A DNA stretch of 64,000 nucleotides from Sthenelais limicola. Its lineage: Eukaryota > Annelida > Polychaeta > Phyllodocida > Sigalionidae. The notes under the pieces are model-generated. The model was not told the origin of the DNA. It saw nothing but the letters and a program-made list of their open reading frames with translations, and ran no database searches. The first letter of the stretch is position 1, and every line of letters starts with the position of its first letter. The position numbers were made by a program, and so were the translations under genes. The DNA lies in NCBI GenBank assembly GCA_942159475.1, contig OW804096.1:132670941-132734940 (forward strand), in the 5' to 3' direction. Positions 48,965 to 60,444 of this stretch are shown piece by piece.

Positions 48965-49160
48965 GATATCTGAAAATGATTTATTGATATCTGAAAATGA
49001 TTTTCAGATATCAAGAAATCATTTTCAGATAGGCCTATCAATAAATAATTTTCAGATACCAAAAACACCTTGTAAAATAGATTGCAAAGAAACCCATTTC
49101 TTGATATCAAGAATTGAATTCTTGATATTGATAAATCATTTTTTGATATCAAAAAATGAT
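48965..49160. repeat. 21-bp periodic GATATC array, left arm
   Basis: GATATC occurs at 48965, 48986 and 49007, exactly 21 bp apart, with AT-rich 15-bp spacers such as TGAAAATGATTTATT; variants continue to about 49160. As 21 is seven codons, open frames run through it and yield ISxNxFxIS-like repeats that are not a real protein. Confidence 0.85.
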
Positions 49161-49622
49161 TTATCAATATCAAGAAATGGTTCATGCATATGGCCAATTC
49201 CACCAATTTGACAATATTTGGCCCCCAACCGTGGAAAGTGATTAATGGGCTTAAATCAAATTAATTACTATTAATTTGATATTTTTTTTGATTGGATGGT
49301 TCTACCAACCTGCGGAACCACATTTTTGGCATTTTTTTTTTTTATTTCAAAATCCCATTTTGGGGGCAAAAATCATTTTTTTAAACTGCTATTGTCCGTG
49401 GAATTGCTGAATTTCTAAATAATCCTCAAAATTGAACTTTTTTTTTTATATGTTGTGATAGTAGGTTACGTGAACATGATCTGTGTAAAAAAAAAATGCA
49501 AAAAAAATATTTTTTCGCCAAAAGCCATCAAAAACCAATTTTTTTTGTGTGGGGCACCCCCCATGTTGTGTGCCGTCACGCTGTGTGCCTAAGGTGGAAT
49601 AGAAAAAAAATAAAAATATATA

Positions 49623-49675
49623 ACATATATAATCCCATGCATTTTTAATGATAAAATGCATGGGATTATATATGT
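49623..49675. repeat. Perfect 23-bp inverted repeat with 7-base loop
   Basis: Left arm 49623-49645 (ending CCCATGCATTTT) and right arm 49653-49675 are exact reverse complements around TAATGAT. Confidence 0.9.
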
Positions 49676-50254
49676 ATAGAACATCAAATGTATTTATTTG
49701 AGTTTTTCTTGGATCGTAGCAGAGAAATAACATGGGGGCAAAAGGTGGTGGGTACCCTAGCTCCTGTTGTGTGCCGTCACGCCTATTTTAGGGTTTTTAG
49801 AGCCTTATAAGGCACAACTTCAATAATGAACTTTAAATTTGACATTTATTATTGACATTTATTATTCAATGTAGATTGAAATTCATGATTTCCGAGTTGT
49901 TTTTACATGATTCTTAAGGCAAAATGCTTTAAAAATGTGCCGTCACGTTGTGTCATGTGCAGTCACGCCTGCTGTCACATAATATCAGAAATTATATCTC
50001 TAACATATATACATAATATTAGAACGTTTATACTTGAAGATTTTGCCTCTAAATACTTAAACAGAACAGGAACATTAAATACAAGTTTTCGAATCAAGAT
50101 AAAAAGGTAAACAAGGGTAATAAATGATATATATATTCTAAATATAATGAGTAATATAGACCTAATGTGTATGGGCAGAGGGTCAATGACCTTAAATCCT
50201 CATTCATGTAGAAATATGCACCATTATTCGTCATGCTATTTTGGGCATATTTTT

Positions 50255-53191
50255 CACATTGACACCACCCAGGAGCTGTATCTGATGGGAGATTTTAATC
50301 TAGATTATAAAACCATTGAGTCATCAAATTCGAACCTATCAATGGAAATCAAAAACTTAGCAAACTCCTTCTCTCTAACTCAATTCATTAAACAGACAAC
50401 AAGGTCTACTCTGAAGTCAAATACAATAATTGATCACCTCTACTCAAACTCCCCTCATATAACTGTAGCAGGGGCCATAAATGTCAACCTGTCCGACCAC
50501 TTCCCCATATTCTTGATTAGAAAGAAACCGAGAAATAGATATAAGACACAAACTTTCTGGGCCAGGAACACCCGCTCACTGGACCAAAAAGTTCTAAATG
50601 AGATACTGTTAAACCTAGAGTGGGGAGAGTTCTACAACAACCCCAATCCTGAGGAGTGCTGGACCTTCTTGCTAAACACCGTCAATCTATATCTTGATAG
50701 AATGTGCCCCCTGAAAGAGTTCAAAAATGTCCGTGCAAAACCTAAATGGATGACTGACGAACTGATCTCGTTAATGAATGAAAGGGACAGGCTCTTTAAA
50801 CTGGCTAGAAGAGGGCGAGACCCAGACCTATTAAAACAAGCTAAAATCATGAAAAATAGGGCCAACCGTGGCTGTAAATCAGCCAAGGCAGCCTACATTA
50901 AATCAAATCTTCAATTTTTCGATACGGACCCAAGAAAATTCTGGGAATTCCTACGACCAATCATAAGCCCAGAGAAATCAAAAACGTCTACAATGATAAA
51001 TATCGAAGAAGACAACATAATGTTAGACCCCTCTGAAGTCCCTAATGCCTTCAACAACTTTTTTCTAAATGTCGGCCCAAATCTAGCCAGCAAGATCCCA
51101 CACAGTACAAGCAACCCAATATCCTATATGGAAAAACAAGGCCCTATGAGCACTCCTGTATTTAAGTTCAAAGAGGTCACTCCTCAGGAAACTCGCAAAA
51201 TAATTGCAAAAATCGATGTAAATAAGAACTCGGGTTTTGTACACATGCCCTCGAGGATATTAAAATCATGTTTATTATCACTATGTAATCAGTTCACCTG
51301 TCATTACTTCTGGGAAAAGTCCCTTCTGTTTTCAAGATAGCACGAGTCTCCCCCATATATAAATCGGGCGAGAAGATGTCATGTAACAACTACAGGCCCA
51401 TATCCTGTATCTCCATGCCAGCCAAAATTCTAGAAAAAACAGTACAAAAGCAGATAAATAACCATTTCGAAACAAACTTACTCTTTAATAAAACGCAATA
51501 TGTATTCAGAACAGAACGCTCAATACAACAAGCCCAAACTGACTTTTTGCACAAAATTTACGCAGACCTAAATAACAACTCTATGAATAAGACAGTATTT
51601 TTAGATTTCAGTAAAGCATTCGACACGGTTCACCACCAAACACTCTTGGACAAACTGGCAGTATACGGAATACAGGGTATGGAACAGCTCTGGTTTAAGA
51701 ACTATCTAGCGGACAGGAGGCAGGTAGTCAAGCTTAATGGTCTAAAATCGGAGGAGGGCACGGTCACCTGCGGAGTGCCCCAGGGCACAATACTAGGCCC
51801 GATACTATTCACAATCTACATAAATGACCTACATCCAGTAGTCAAACATGCACATATCCAACACTATGCAGACGATACAGTACTATTCTACAACAACAGA
51901 GACACCCATGACTTACACACTAACCTACAACAAGACCTGAACGATGTCCACTCATGGTGCACAGCGAATAAATTATCTCTCAATACCAAAAAATGTAAAA
52001 TCATGACTTTCGCTCTCACCCCTGCAGCACTGAAAAAACAAATAACCCTCAACCGAGACCTAAATTTAGGCCACACAATCCTAGAACAGGTAAATGAATA
52101 CAAATACCTAGGCTTCACACTAGACAACCTTCTTACCTTTAAAACTCACACTCAAAACACACTAAATCTAGTCAATGCCAAAATCAGGCTGCTCTACAGG
52201 GCCAGAGAATCACTAACGACCAAAGCCAAGCACGACTTATATAAAATGGCCATTCTTCCAAATCTAGACTTCTGTGATTTTATATATGACTCTGCCCCCA
52301 AATCAATGTTACAGAAATTGCAATCACAACAAAATAGAGCCCTTAGAATAATCTTCAACAAATCAAAATACGAAAACGTAGATCAAGAACATAAAACATT
52401 AAATATCTGGCCCCTTCAGGCACGTAGGGACAAACATATATTGGACATGTCTTTCTACCTTGCTCAAAATCCACAGAATCTCGATAACAGAAATCTCTCC
52501 ACCAGGAGCCATGCCCCTGGCAGGAAAAACCTCTCGGTCCTCACTTCAAAATTAACAAAAGTTAACAACTCAATGATCCACAAATGTCAAAAAAGGTGGA
52601 ATGAACTGCACACTGATGCCCACAAAATTCTAGACAAACATACTTTCAAAAAATACACGGAAAAGAGCCTATCACCCTTTAGGCCTACATAAATAAAACA
52701 AAAACTAGTAACTGTCTGCGCTTGGTGACTGTGCCCACTGGGGGTGACTGCGAACATGGGAGGGTAACTTGTCTGAGTGCCCTACCCTGCCGCAGCCACC
52801 GCCCCCCCCCTATATACAAACCTCCGACCCAAGTATTATAAGCTATACCCTGCCTGCAAATGCTACTGTCTCTTAGAACAATGTCTCACCTGTCAGAACA
52901 ATATATAACCTCTACCGATGTTACAACATGTAAAACTCTTGCATATCACCAGATTGTCATTGTAAAGCTCCCATCAATGTTTCACACCAGAAAACCATTG
53001 TATTGTATCATCTCATCAAAACCTCCATGTTAGAATTAGAAATCGTACCAAGATTAGAGTAACAAAAGAAAGCTCAAAAACAGGAATCAGGCACCCAATG
53101 GAAGAACTATTTGAACACATGTTTATCTAGATAGTTGGACTACCTTATTGTATTAACATCAGCAATAAAGAATTCTTGAATTGAATTGAAT
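50255..53191 (+). mobile_element. 5'-truncated LINE of the CR1/L2/Jockey group
   Basis: A non-LTR retrotransposon starting inside the endonuclease domain and ending in the tail TTGAATTGAATTGAATA after an AATAAA (53164). The tandem pentanucleotide-like tail is typical of such elements. A 3' UTR-like stretch (52693-53165) separates the stop from the tail. The element lies inside the inverted-repeat element 48928-54476 and so was probably inserted after it, or carried by it. Confidence 0.85.
50270..52692 (+). pseudogene. LINE ORF2: endonuclease remnant and reverse transcriptase
   Basis: The first frame (to 51340) begins at the endonuclease motif LYLMGDFNLDY and includes SDHFPIF, then the linker region before the reverse transcriptase. 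A single frameshift near 51290-51310 passes to a second frame, which continues as GKVPSVFKIARVSPIYKSG and NYRPIS and ends at 52692. This contains FLDFSKAFDTVHH, GVPQGTILGPILF and the catalytic YADDTVLF. The N-terminal half of the endonuclease is missing, so the copy cannot be autonomous even though the polymerase motifs are intact. Confidence 0.9.
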
Positions 53192-53454
53192 ATTTGGGAT
53201 CTTTTTTTCGACCCCCTGTAAAAATATTACTAATAATAAGAATGGTTCCAAACTTAACAGTTTAATGCGCATATATATAAGGTTGATAGAAAATAACAAA
53301 TCAACTGATGAATGTAAAAATTATTTTTGGGTACTCAGGGGGTGTCTAGGGGCCCAAATGTTGTCAAATTGGTGGAAATGGCCATATACATTTTAGCGTA
53401 AGAAACATTTTCTTGCTATCCTCATTGTTACAACCAACCTTATAATTTGAATTT

Positions 53455-54440
53455 CAGATATCAATAAATCATTTTTGGATATCTATAAATGATCTAGAAA
53501 TCATTTATTGATATCAAGAATTGCCTTTTAGATATCCAAAAGTCCATTATTAGATATCCAAAAGTCCATGCAAATGAGCATCAGAACACACGCCCCTTGA
53601 ATTATGGATATCTGAAATTCAATGCAAATGAACCTTAGAGAAGTAGCCATCTTTATTGATATCAAGAATTGACTTTTAGATATCCAAAAGTCTATGCAAA
53701 TGAGCAGCAGAAAACACACCCCTTGAATTTTAGATATCTGAAATTCAATGCAAATGAGCCTTAGACAAGTAGCCATCTTTATTGATATCAAGAATTGACT
53801 TTTAGATATCCAAAAGTCTATGCAAATGAGCAGCAGAAAACACACCCCTTGAATTTTAGATATCTGAAATTCAATGCAAATGAATGTTGTGTCACTCAAC
53901 TCACCTAATTTGCATAGATTTCTTGATATAAAAAAATGCCTTTTTGGATATTGATAAAATTATTAATGGACTTTTTGATATCAAGAATAGCATTTTGGAT
54001 ATCGAAAAATGCCTTTTCTGATATCAGAAATGCAATTCTTGATATCCAAAAAGTCATTTTTGGATATCGGAAAGTCATTTCTGACTAAGTTGAGAGCTAA
54101 GTTGAATTCTAAAATTGAATTATTGATATCAATAAATGCATTTTTGATATCAATAAATGCAATTCTTGATATCTGTAAATCCTATTATCGACATCAAGAA
54201 TTCAACTTTTGATATCAAGAATGGCATGTATTTATTGATATCAAGAATTCATTTCCAGATATCAACAATTGATTTTCAGATATCAACAATTGATTTTCAG
54301 ATGTCAACAATTGATTTTCAGATATCAACAATTGATTTTCAGATATCAACAATTCATTTATTGATATCGATAAAAACATTTTTGATATCAATAAATGAGT
54401 TGATCCATTACCGATATCAAAAAATCATTTTCTGATATAA
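53455..54440. repeat. 21-bp periodic GATATC array, right arm
   Basis: About 1 kb of GATATC cores with roughly 15-bp spacers. At 54258, 54279, 54300 (GATGTC), 54321, 54342 and 54363 the spacing is exactly 21 bp. Spacers are variations on AAGAATTGA, CAACAATTGATTTTCA and CAAAAGTC. Each core is palindromic, so single strands can fold at many registers. Confidence 0.85.
53566..53885. repeat. 126-bp tandem repeat (about 2.5 copies)
   Basis: Copies start at 53566, 53692 and 53818, exactly 126 bp apart, which is six 21-bp units. The second and third copies are nearly identical; the first is more diverged. The 123-residue open frame on the minus strand is a repeat artefact. Confidence 0.85.
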
Positions 54441-54512
54441 AAAAATACTGAATAAATGACCCAATGGCGTTCCATAGGTAGGCGACATAGCCGACGTTTA
54501 AGGACACTTAAA

Positions 54513-55280
54513 CAGAGGTGCCAAGTTGGTTGTGGTTGAAAACGGGAGATCTCCCGTTTTGGGGTAGGTGAAAACGGGAGACACAAGCGCCGTAGACGTG
54601 AGTAATATCTGCTAGGGGGGTAGGGGGGCATGCCCCCCAGAAATTTTTTTAAAACTAGGAGTTAAATGGTGCATTCTAGGGTGATTTTCACATGATATTC
54701 CAGCTATTTGAAAGCAAACTGAATATCTATTTAATTGGAACAGGATTAAGCTGTCATGTACTTTTTAAATTTACTTTCTTGGTAATTTGTCCACCATTGG
54801 AAAGGGTAATTCGTCCACCATTAGAAAGGGTAGAAGACAAGCTGTTGACTGTCTTTTCTAACCAATCCTGTGTGGTTGGTTGCAGAGAAAAGAATGGCTG
54901 GCATATCTCTGAATTTTCTCATATGGGACTTCCACATGTTTGCGCTTGTATTAATTGCCTTTCTCATGTTTGTTTTAAATCTATATATCAAATGGGCTAC
55001 CCAGATTAGAGGGGATTAACTCTTCTCATCAGTGTGTCTGCTGTACATCGTGTGATGGCAGTCATAGGGAAAATACAGGATACTGCTTTATCCTATTGTT
55101 GGACATGTGGTTTCTGCATTAAATCGGAGATTTTGATTTTGTTGGTACCCAAGGGAGGATTTATATGATTTCGGCAAAAAGCCGGAGATTTTGATTTGGA
55201 AATGGGAGGACGGGAGGAATTGCCAAATTGTCAAAAAAAACAGGAGATCTCCTGCCGAAACGGGAGGTTTGGCAGCTCTG
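54513..55280. mobile_element. hAT-like non-autonomous element 1
   Basis: 768 bp with terminal inverted repeats CAGAGGTGCCAA / CAGAGCTGCCAA, flanked by CTTAAA at 54507-54512 and 55281-55286. Palindromes of the AAACGGGAGATCTCCCG type lie just inside each end. There is no transposase. The ends are hAT-like but the duplication is 6 bp, not 8. Confidence 0.75.
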
Positions 55281-55289
55281 CTTAAATGA

Positions 55290-57030
55290 CACTTAAATGG
55301 CCAAAGCATGTGGCATTTCTCCCCTTCCATCTTATCCCTCCCCCATTCCCTATATAGGAAAGCAGCACTAAACTGTAAGAAGCAGTGTGTCCAGTACTAG
55401 GCCTACTCTAATTAAATTAAAGTTTAAATTAAAGTTTAAATCAATTAAATACGTAGGTCTATTGTAATGTTCATATATCAATGCATATATAATATCACAA
55501 CAAGATCAAAAGAATGACTGCAATAGACTATCAATGATTATTTTTTTAATTTCACAAGTCTGAAATTTTGTCCTAGTCTAATTTAACATATAACATGTCA
55601 ATTAACCATATAATATTTTATTCCAATAGTCTTTCCTAATCTTAAATGCATCAATGCCTTTAAGCAATTACTCCTACACTTCCTTTGAGCAATTACTTAT
55701 ATACACTTAACAAAATATCTCCTGTGTTTAAATGGCATGCCAAATAGAGAAAAATATAATTTAAACATTCACATACACATTTGCCCTGCAAATTATCAGA
55801 AAATGGTGTTGAAGTTAATTGTATGTTTTTTATTCCTTTTTGGGGGAACATTTAAGATTAGAGCAAAGATTAATTCTCCTAATTGCAGTATGAAGTTATG
55901 ATTTATAACTATATCAATTTATTTTTCCATACAGGGCTATTCCCTTCTTTTTATTCTTCGGAAACCCTCTATTGGGGTATTTAAGAATCATTGGACTCTG
56001 GTAATATGCTTGATGTAACTGTGGAAATATTTTTATATTATGTACCTTCTGAACCTTAAAGGACTTTCTCAATGGGCCTGAAAACCAGCAGAATGCATTA
56101 AAACAATATTCAATATACAAAAAGGCAGGCCCCTAGATGGTAGCTTGTACCCACAACACTCTCATATATTTCTTAGGAGAACCCTGAATGGAGATCCATA
56201 GTTCTCCTGCCATACTCAATTAAGGGCAGTTCAAGGCAGGGTTCCCATAATCAGTAATTTTGATTGTGTGTTTTTAAGAGCCAATAATTTTCAAAGTGCA
56301 TCAGTAATTTTAGATCTGAGGCCCTTTAGAATGTACTCAACTGGTAATCATTTTCTAAAATTTTCTAAATTCCTGGGGATCATGTCCCCTGACCAATATA
56401 GGCCTATGGTGGCTATGACACTGTTGGGTCATCATTCTAAACCAGCTTTTTTAGCTTTTTTTTATAACCAGTGACATTCATCTCATCTAAGGCAACTTGA
56501 ATCTTTAATATTTAGAAAATTTAAATCTTTGATCTTCAGAAAATTTGCCTCTATCAGGGGAGCGGCTGGAAGATCTGGGAGGTTCCAAAACGGTTTCCCA
56601 GAACTCTGCCAACCTGTTTATCACTGTAAACTGACATTGAACTTTCTAGAAAAGAAAAGAAAATCGAACTTTATGCGGAAAGGAAATCCAGGAAGACCTA
56701 TGTTAAGTCAAAGAGGGATTAAAATCCATTTTCCTTTAATTTATACAATTGTAACTGTATATATAAATATGGAAATAAAACTATTATACCATGATCGGGG
56801 TTGTACACACTGCAAATGATATTGTTGAATGAATCCACACGCAAAAATATGACCCTTATTTTAGCCTAATTCTAAGAAGCATTCTTATTGGTTGACGTAA
56901 GGCTTGCTCATGACGTCACGCCTATTCTAGGCTTTGGTATTAAAAAACAAGAAAGTGGATCATTGGAGCAAAGCGAGGTAAATAAATAGTTTGTTTATTC
57001 ATTTAATTCATAATATGAGATTGTGGTATA
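55290..57030. other. AT-rich stretch without a recognised gene
   Basis: No supported gene. A promoter-like cluster, ATTGG (56889) plus the CRE palindrome TGACGTCA (56911-56918), lies at the right end. CGTCACGCCTATTCTAGG here resembles a motif at 49774 inside the inverted-repeat element, so it may be transposon-derived. Confidence 0.45.
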
Positions 57031-57032
57031 AA

Positions 57033-57204
57033 AATATGATGTAACTCAGTTAGTTTCTGACTTACTGTATAAGATGCCCACTCGTTGTTTTCGACCAGGG
57101 ATGTCACTCGAAGCCTGCGGCTCCTTGGGACATCCCTGGTCGAAAAAAACTTGTGGGCATCGTATAGTAAGTCAGAAACCAACCTTGTTACATCCTATCA
57201 TATT
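57033..57204. mobile_element. Palindromic element (about 75-bp arms)
   Basis: Left arm 57033-57105 and right arm 57129-57204 are near-perfect reverse complements, including TTTCGACCAGGGATGTC and GATGCCCAC, around a 23-bp centre. This is a fold-back or MITE-like structure; no flanking duplication could be fixed. Confidence 0.7.
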
Positions 57205-57250
57205 ACATACACACGTACAAACTCTTTTTTGATAAATAAAAGATTGCTCT

Positions 57251-57271
57251 ATCTATCTATCTATCCATCTA
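57251..57271. repeat. CTAT microsatellite
   Basis: About five CTAT units next to the palindromic element. Confidence 0.8.
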
Positions 57272-57650
57272 ATTTTAACAAGCAAAATTATTCCTTTAAA
57301 ATGAAGAGCTCTTGTATATTTTAAAGACATTTTTTGGCTTGCTAACAATTTTGCTTGTAAAAATTGAGCTATAAATGACCTGAATGAGGACTGCCTGTGC
57401 CCCCCTAGGATAGTACTGTAGGCCTCGGGGTAGGCCTATTGCTCCTAACGATTTATCATTGATCATAAAGGAAATTTATGAGTAAACTAGACAAGGGAAT
57501 ATGACTGATGAATAAAATGTATAAAAGAAACCTATTATCGATCTAATTTGGGATAAGAAATGAACTTTATCTTATCAAATATAGGTAAGAATTTTTCCCA
57601 TCTCATAAAATAGAGGACAATGGATATCGGCTTAAATCTTTTTATAAAGT

Positions 57651-58517
57651 TCAAATCAAAAGTACTATTGACTTTTTACTGACTGCATCTTGATAATAGA
57701 TCAAATTTCTTTGCATGTCTTTGTGAACTTTGTGTACTTTGAGAGGACATACTTTGAGGGAAACCCATTTACTTTGTGACATGTGGATCTTTCTAATCAG
57801 TCTCTGTATCCATTTAAGCTTCATAGAAGCAAACTTAGCCTTCACATTGTGAAGATTTAGACCACCTTCACCTGTTAGCTACTCTAGAGACACCTGCTCA
57901 TTTCGCCAAATAAATTTGTTGATCATCTTCTGTATCTTAATTGTAACTATATCACTTACAACCATAGCACTAGCTACATACAAAAATAGTGGGAGCACCA
58001 ACACGTTAATAATGATGATTCTACATTTTAAGGAAATATCATGTTTGCTCCAGTGGCAAATTACATCTTTTGCTTCATTGAAATCACTCTCAAAATTCAA
58101 GAAGTTTTGTCTTTCTTCATTAAAAGGATACATAATGTGAATACCTAATATTTCGATTTTGTTCACCGAGGTAATTGTCTGGCTAATATTGTGGTGCAAG
58201 ACCATCTCACCCATATTAAACCCTCTGGTTTTATCAATATTTAAAGAGAGGCCAGACAGGACTCCAAATTGTTTGATAATGTCAATCGTACTAGCAAGGG
58301 ACTCTTTGTCTCTCGCCAGTATGGTCATGTCATTGGCATATTGTATAATATTATGTTTGACTTTTCCCATCACAATACCTCTACAATCTCTGCTGTTCTC
58401 CGTCTACATGCAAGTCTCTCAACCAATATTGTGAAGAGGAGAGAAGCGATGGGGTCCCCCTGTTTAACACCTCTCTCACCCCCAAACCAATCCGACATAT
58501 CAAATACAATATATTAG
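57651..58517 (-). pseudogene. L1/Tx1-like reverse-transcriptase fragment
   Basis: The minus strand reads GERGVKQGDPIASLLFTI (near 58500-58430), then after a frame change NIIQYANDMTILARD (from about 58360). It continues through LSLNIDKTRGFN, thumb-region sequence and a further frame beginning GGLNLHNVKAKFASMKLKWI. These are the middle and later motifs of L1-type ORF2. The catalytic box is YAND rather than YADD, and at least two frameshifts are present, so it is dead. Confidence 0.8.
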
Positions 58518-58624
58518 TTTCAGGGTACTTTCATATAACAACATTGCTATGGGGAGGAAATGCCTTTTAACGTCAGAAAATCATGAAAAATAAGCGATTT
58601 TTAGAGCTCTCTGCTATATAAACT

Positions 58625-59890
58625 CAGGGCTCTCAAGTCTCACGCATTTTGCGTGTGACACACGCATTTAGCCAATATCTCACGCTCTCACGCTTTTTTT
58701 TTTTTTTTATATATTTAGAATTTTTATACAGCTAATCTTCCGTGAGATGACAAATGAACATAAATGGGCATGCACAGTGTACAAATAATATTATGAACAA
58801 TGGATGTCAATGAACACTTGAGGATAATGGGCTCATGGGTGATAATTCAACAGAAATACCATGGTCTTCCTCCCACTGCTGTGTCTAGCTAGTCTATACC
58901 TTATGTAAAAATACTACTCGAGATCAAGTTAGGTTAAACACATAATCACATAAATCAAATAAGGTAACAAAGTGAAGTACTCTTTAGGATAAGAATAAAA
59001 GTCATGGTCAGTTAGATGGGTTTGATTTGGACAGCTTGAAGATACAGGATGTCCTCGGTTCAGTGTGGGTTTGTTATGGTAGCGTGAAGATACTGTGTAC
59101 CATTTGGTTTGGTTTATTGGTCAGTCTGAGTGGGTAGTGAGTGGAATTTGGTTATTTTTGAGGCGATTCTTGAATTGTTCGTATGTTGGGGTATTCTTTT
59201 CTGTTGAAGCTAGGGCGTTCCATGCTTTGGCACCCTTGTAACAAGGCGCACTTTTGAGAGTTTCAGTTTTTGGCATGGGTAGTGGTAGGTTGTATTTGTT
59301 TTGCGAGCGGGTGTTCTTAGTGTGTGTGTGTGCTAAAGCTTCAAAATCTCACGCATAAAATTAAGTCTGGATGAAAAAATGACATATCAAATACCGATCA
59401 ATCGCCGATATTCAGATATATACATTTGGGTGCATATTTTCCTTAGAAAATAAATCATGAGGGACCCTAGCTTAAATAACATCAGTAAGGCTTAAAAATA
59501 CATTCTCATTACAAGTTCCAACAAAATTTAAATTAAAGGTACCGTAGCCTATATGTTCACTAAAAAGTCATCACTTTACACCTTAATGTTGTCGTAGATG
59601 TTTCTTGATTTATGACTATGACTATGACAGTTATGGGAATCAAAGTAAGAAGTTTATATTATCTAGACAATATTTAACCCCTGAAAATGCTTAAAATGCA
59701 CCACAGAGCACAAAACCCTCTGGCTCTGACCCTCTGGGTCAAATGTTGGCCCTAGTATGGTCCTTTCATTGATTAAAATCCAATTTTTTTAGGGGGCTTA
59801 CAGCGCCCCCCAACCCCCCAGCTGAGTCAGTAGCTCGCTCCACTCGCCAGGGATCTCACGCATTTCTGATCTCACAACTTGAGAGCCCTG
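58625..59890. mobile_element. hAT-like non-autonomous element 2
   Basis: 1266 bp with a perfect 14-bp terminal inverted repeat CAGGGCTCTCAAGT, flanked by TAAACT at 58619-58624 and 59891-59896. Subterminal CTCACGCATTT motifs recur at both ends. No transposase is seen. It shares an internal block with element 3. Confidence 0.8.
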
Positions 59891-59896
59891 TAAACT

Positions 59897-60438
59897 TACA
59901 CATTAGTTATTTAAATTATAATTTAATACTAATGAAGTGGGTCCACCCCAAATACATATGAACAGCAACGCTGCCATCCAACTCCAACTCCAACCAGGCT
60001 ACAGCAGCAGTGAGCACTTCTACCAGAGCCGGAGACGACAACCAGTTCCAGCCGGTTCTGTCAGGAGGTGACACCACGTCATCGTAGATCTATATGACAC
60101 TGCAGACACCCTCTGACGGATGGTAGGCGGGGCATACAACTAGCCCTGTAACTAAGGAGACTAGGTCTTCGCTTAACACTACAGACTTGTGCCACACCGC
60201 GGACCGAGATCTTTCTGTTGCTCAAATTAAGCAACCCTGTTCAGTGCTTAGATTAAAAGAAACAGATTAAGTTCTCGGAATTTTATTGCCTGCACCCTGC
60301 TGATTCCCGGCCCAAAGATGAGGGGGACCTCCTGTGGTGCAAGGGGGCTTTGTGCACCATGATGGTCACCGCCGATGCCACCGCCGATGCCCACCCCTCT
60401 CCAGAACCTCATGACCTAATTGCTGAAGATTAATTATT
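59897..60438. other. GC-rich unexplained stretch between two hAT-like elements
   Basis: After 59950 base composition becomes GC-rich, with a 37-codon open frame 59958-60071 (MNSNAAIQLQLQPG...) and a CACCGCCGATGC direct repeat near 60370. It resembles neither neighbour element. It may be a LINE 5' UTR, an exon or a remnant of another transposon; no family is recognised. Confidence 0.3.
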
Positions 60439-60444
60439 GGTACA

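Larger units (their letters stand above)
48922..54482. mobile_element. Large inverted-repeat element with 6-bp duplication
   Basis: A perfect 34-bp terminal inverted repeat beginning TATGGAACGCCATTGGG lies at 48928-48961 and, reversed, at 54443-54476. Both ends are flanked by GGTAGG (48922-48927 and 54477-54482). The arms continue inward as GATATC arrays and end in a shared block, TATGGCCA.TTCCACCAATT, at 49188-49226 and about 53348-53386. The right arm (about 1.1 kb) is far longer than the left (about 0.3 kb). There is no transposase gene, so the element is non-autonomous; the interior holds a LINE insertion. The 6-bp duplication and TATGG terminus do not fit the commonest superfamilies. I cannot assign it. 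Confidence 0.75.

Noticed and set aside
53528..54435. Repetitive ISxNxFxIS-like proteins, or a CRISPR-like array
   Set aside because: The 21-bp period keeps frames open without coding, spacers are themselves repetitive, and the genome is eukaryotic.
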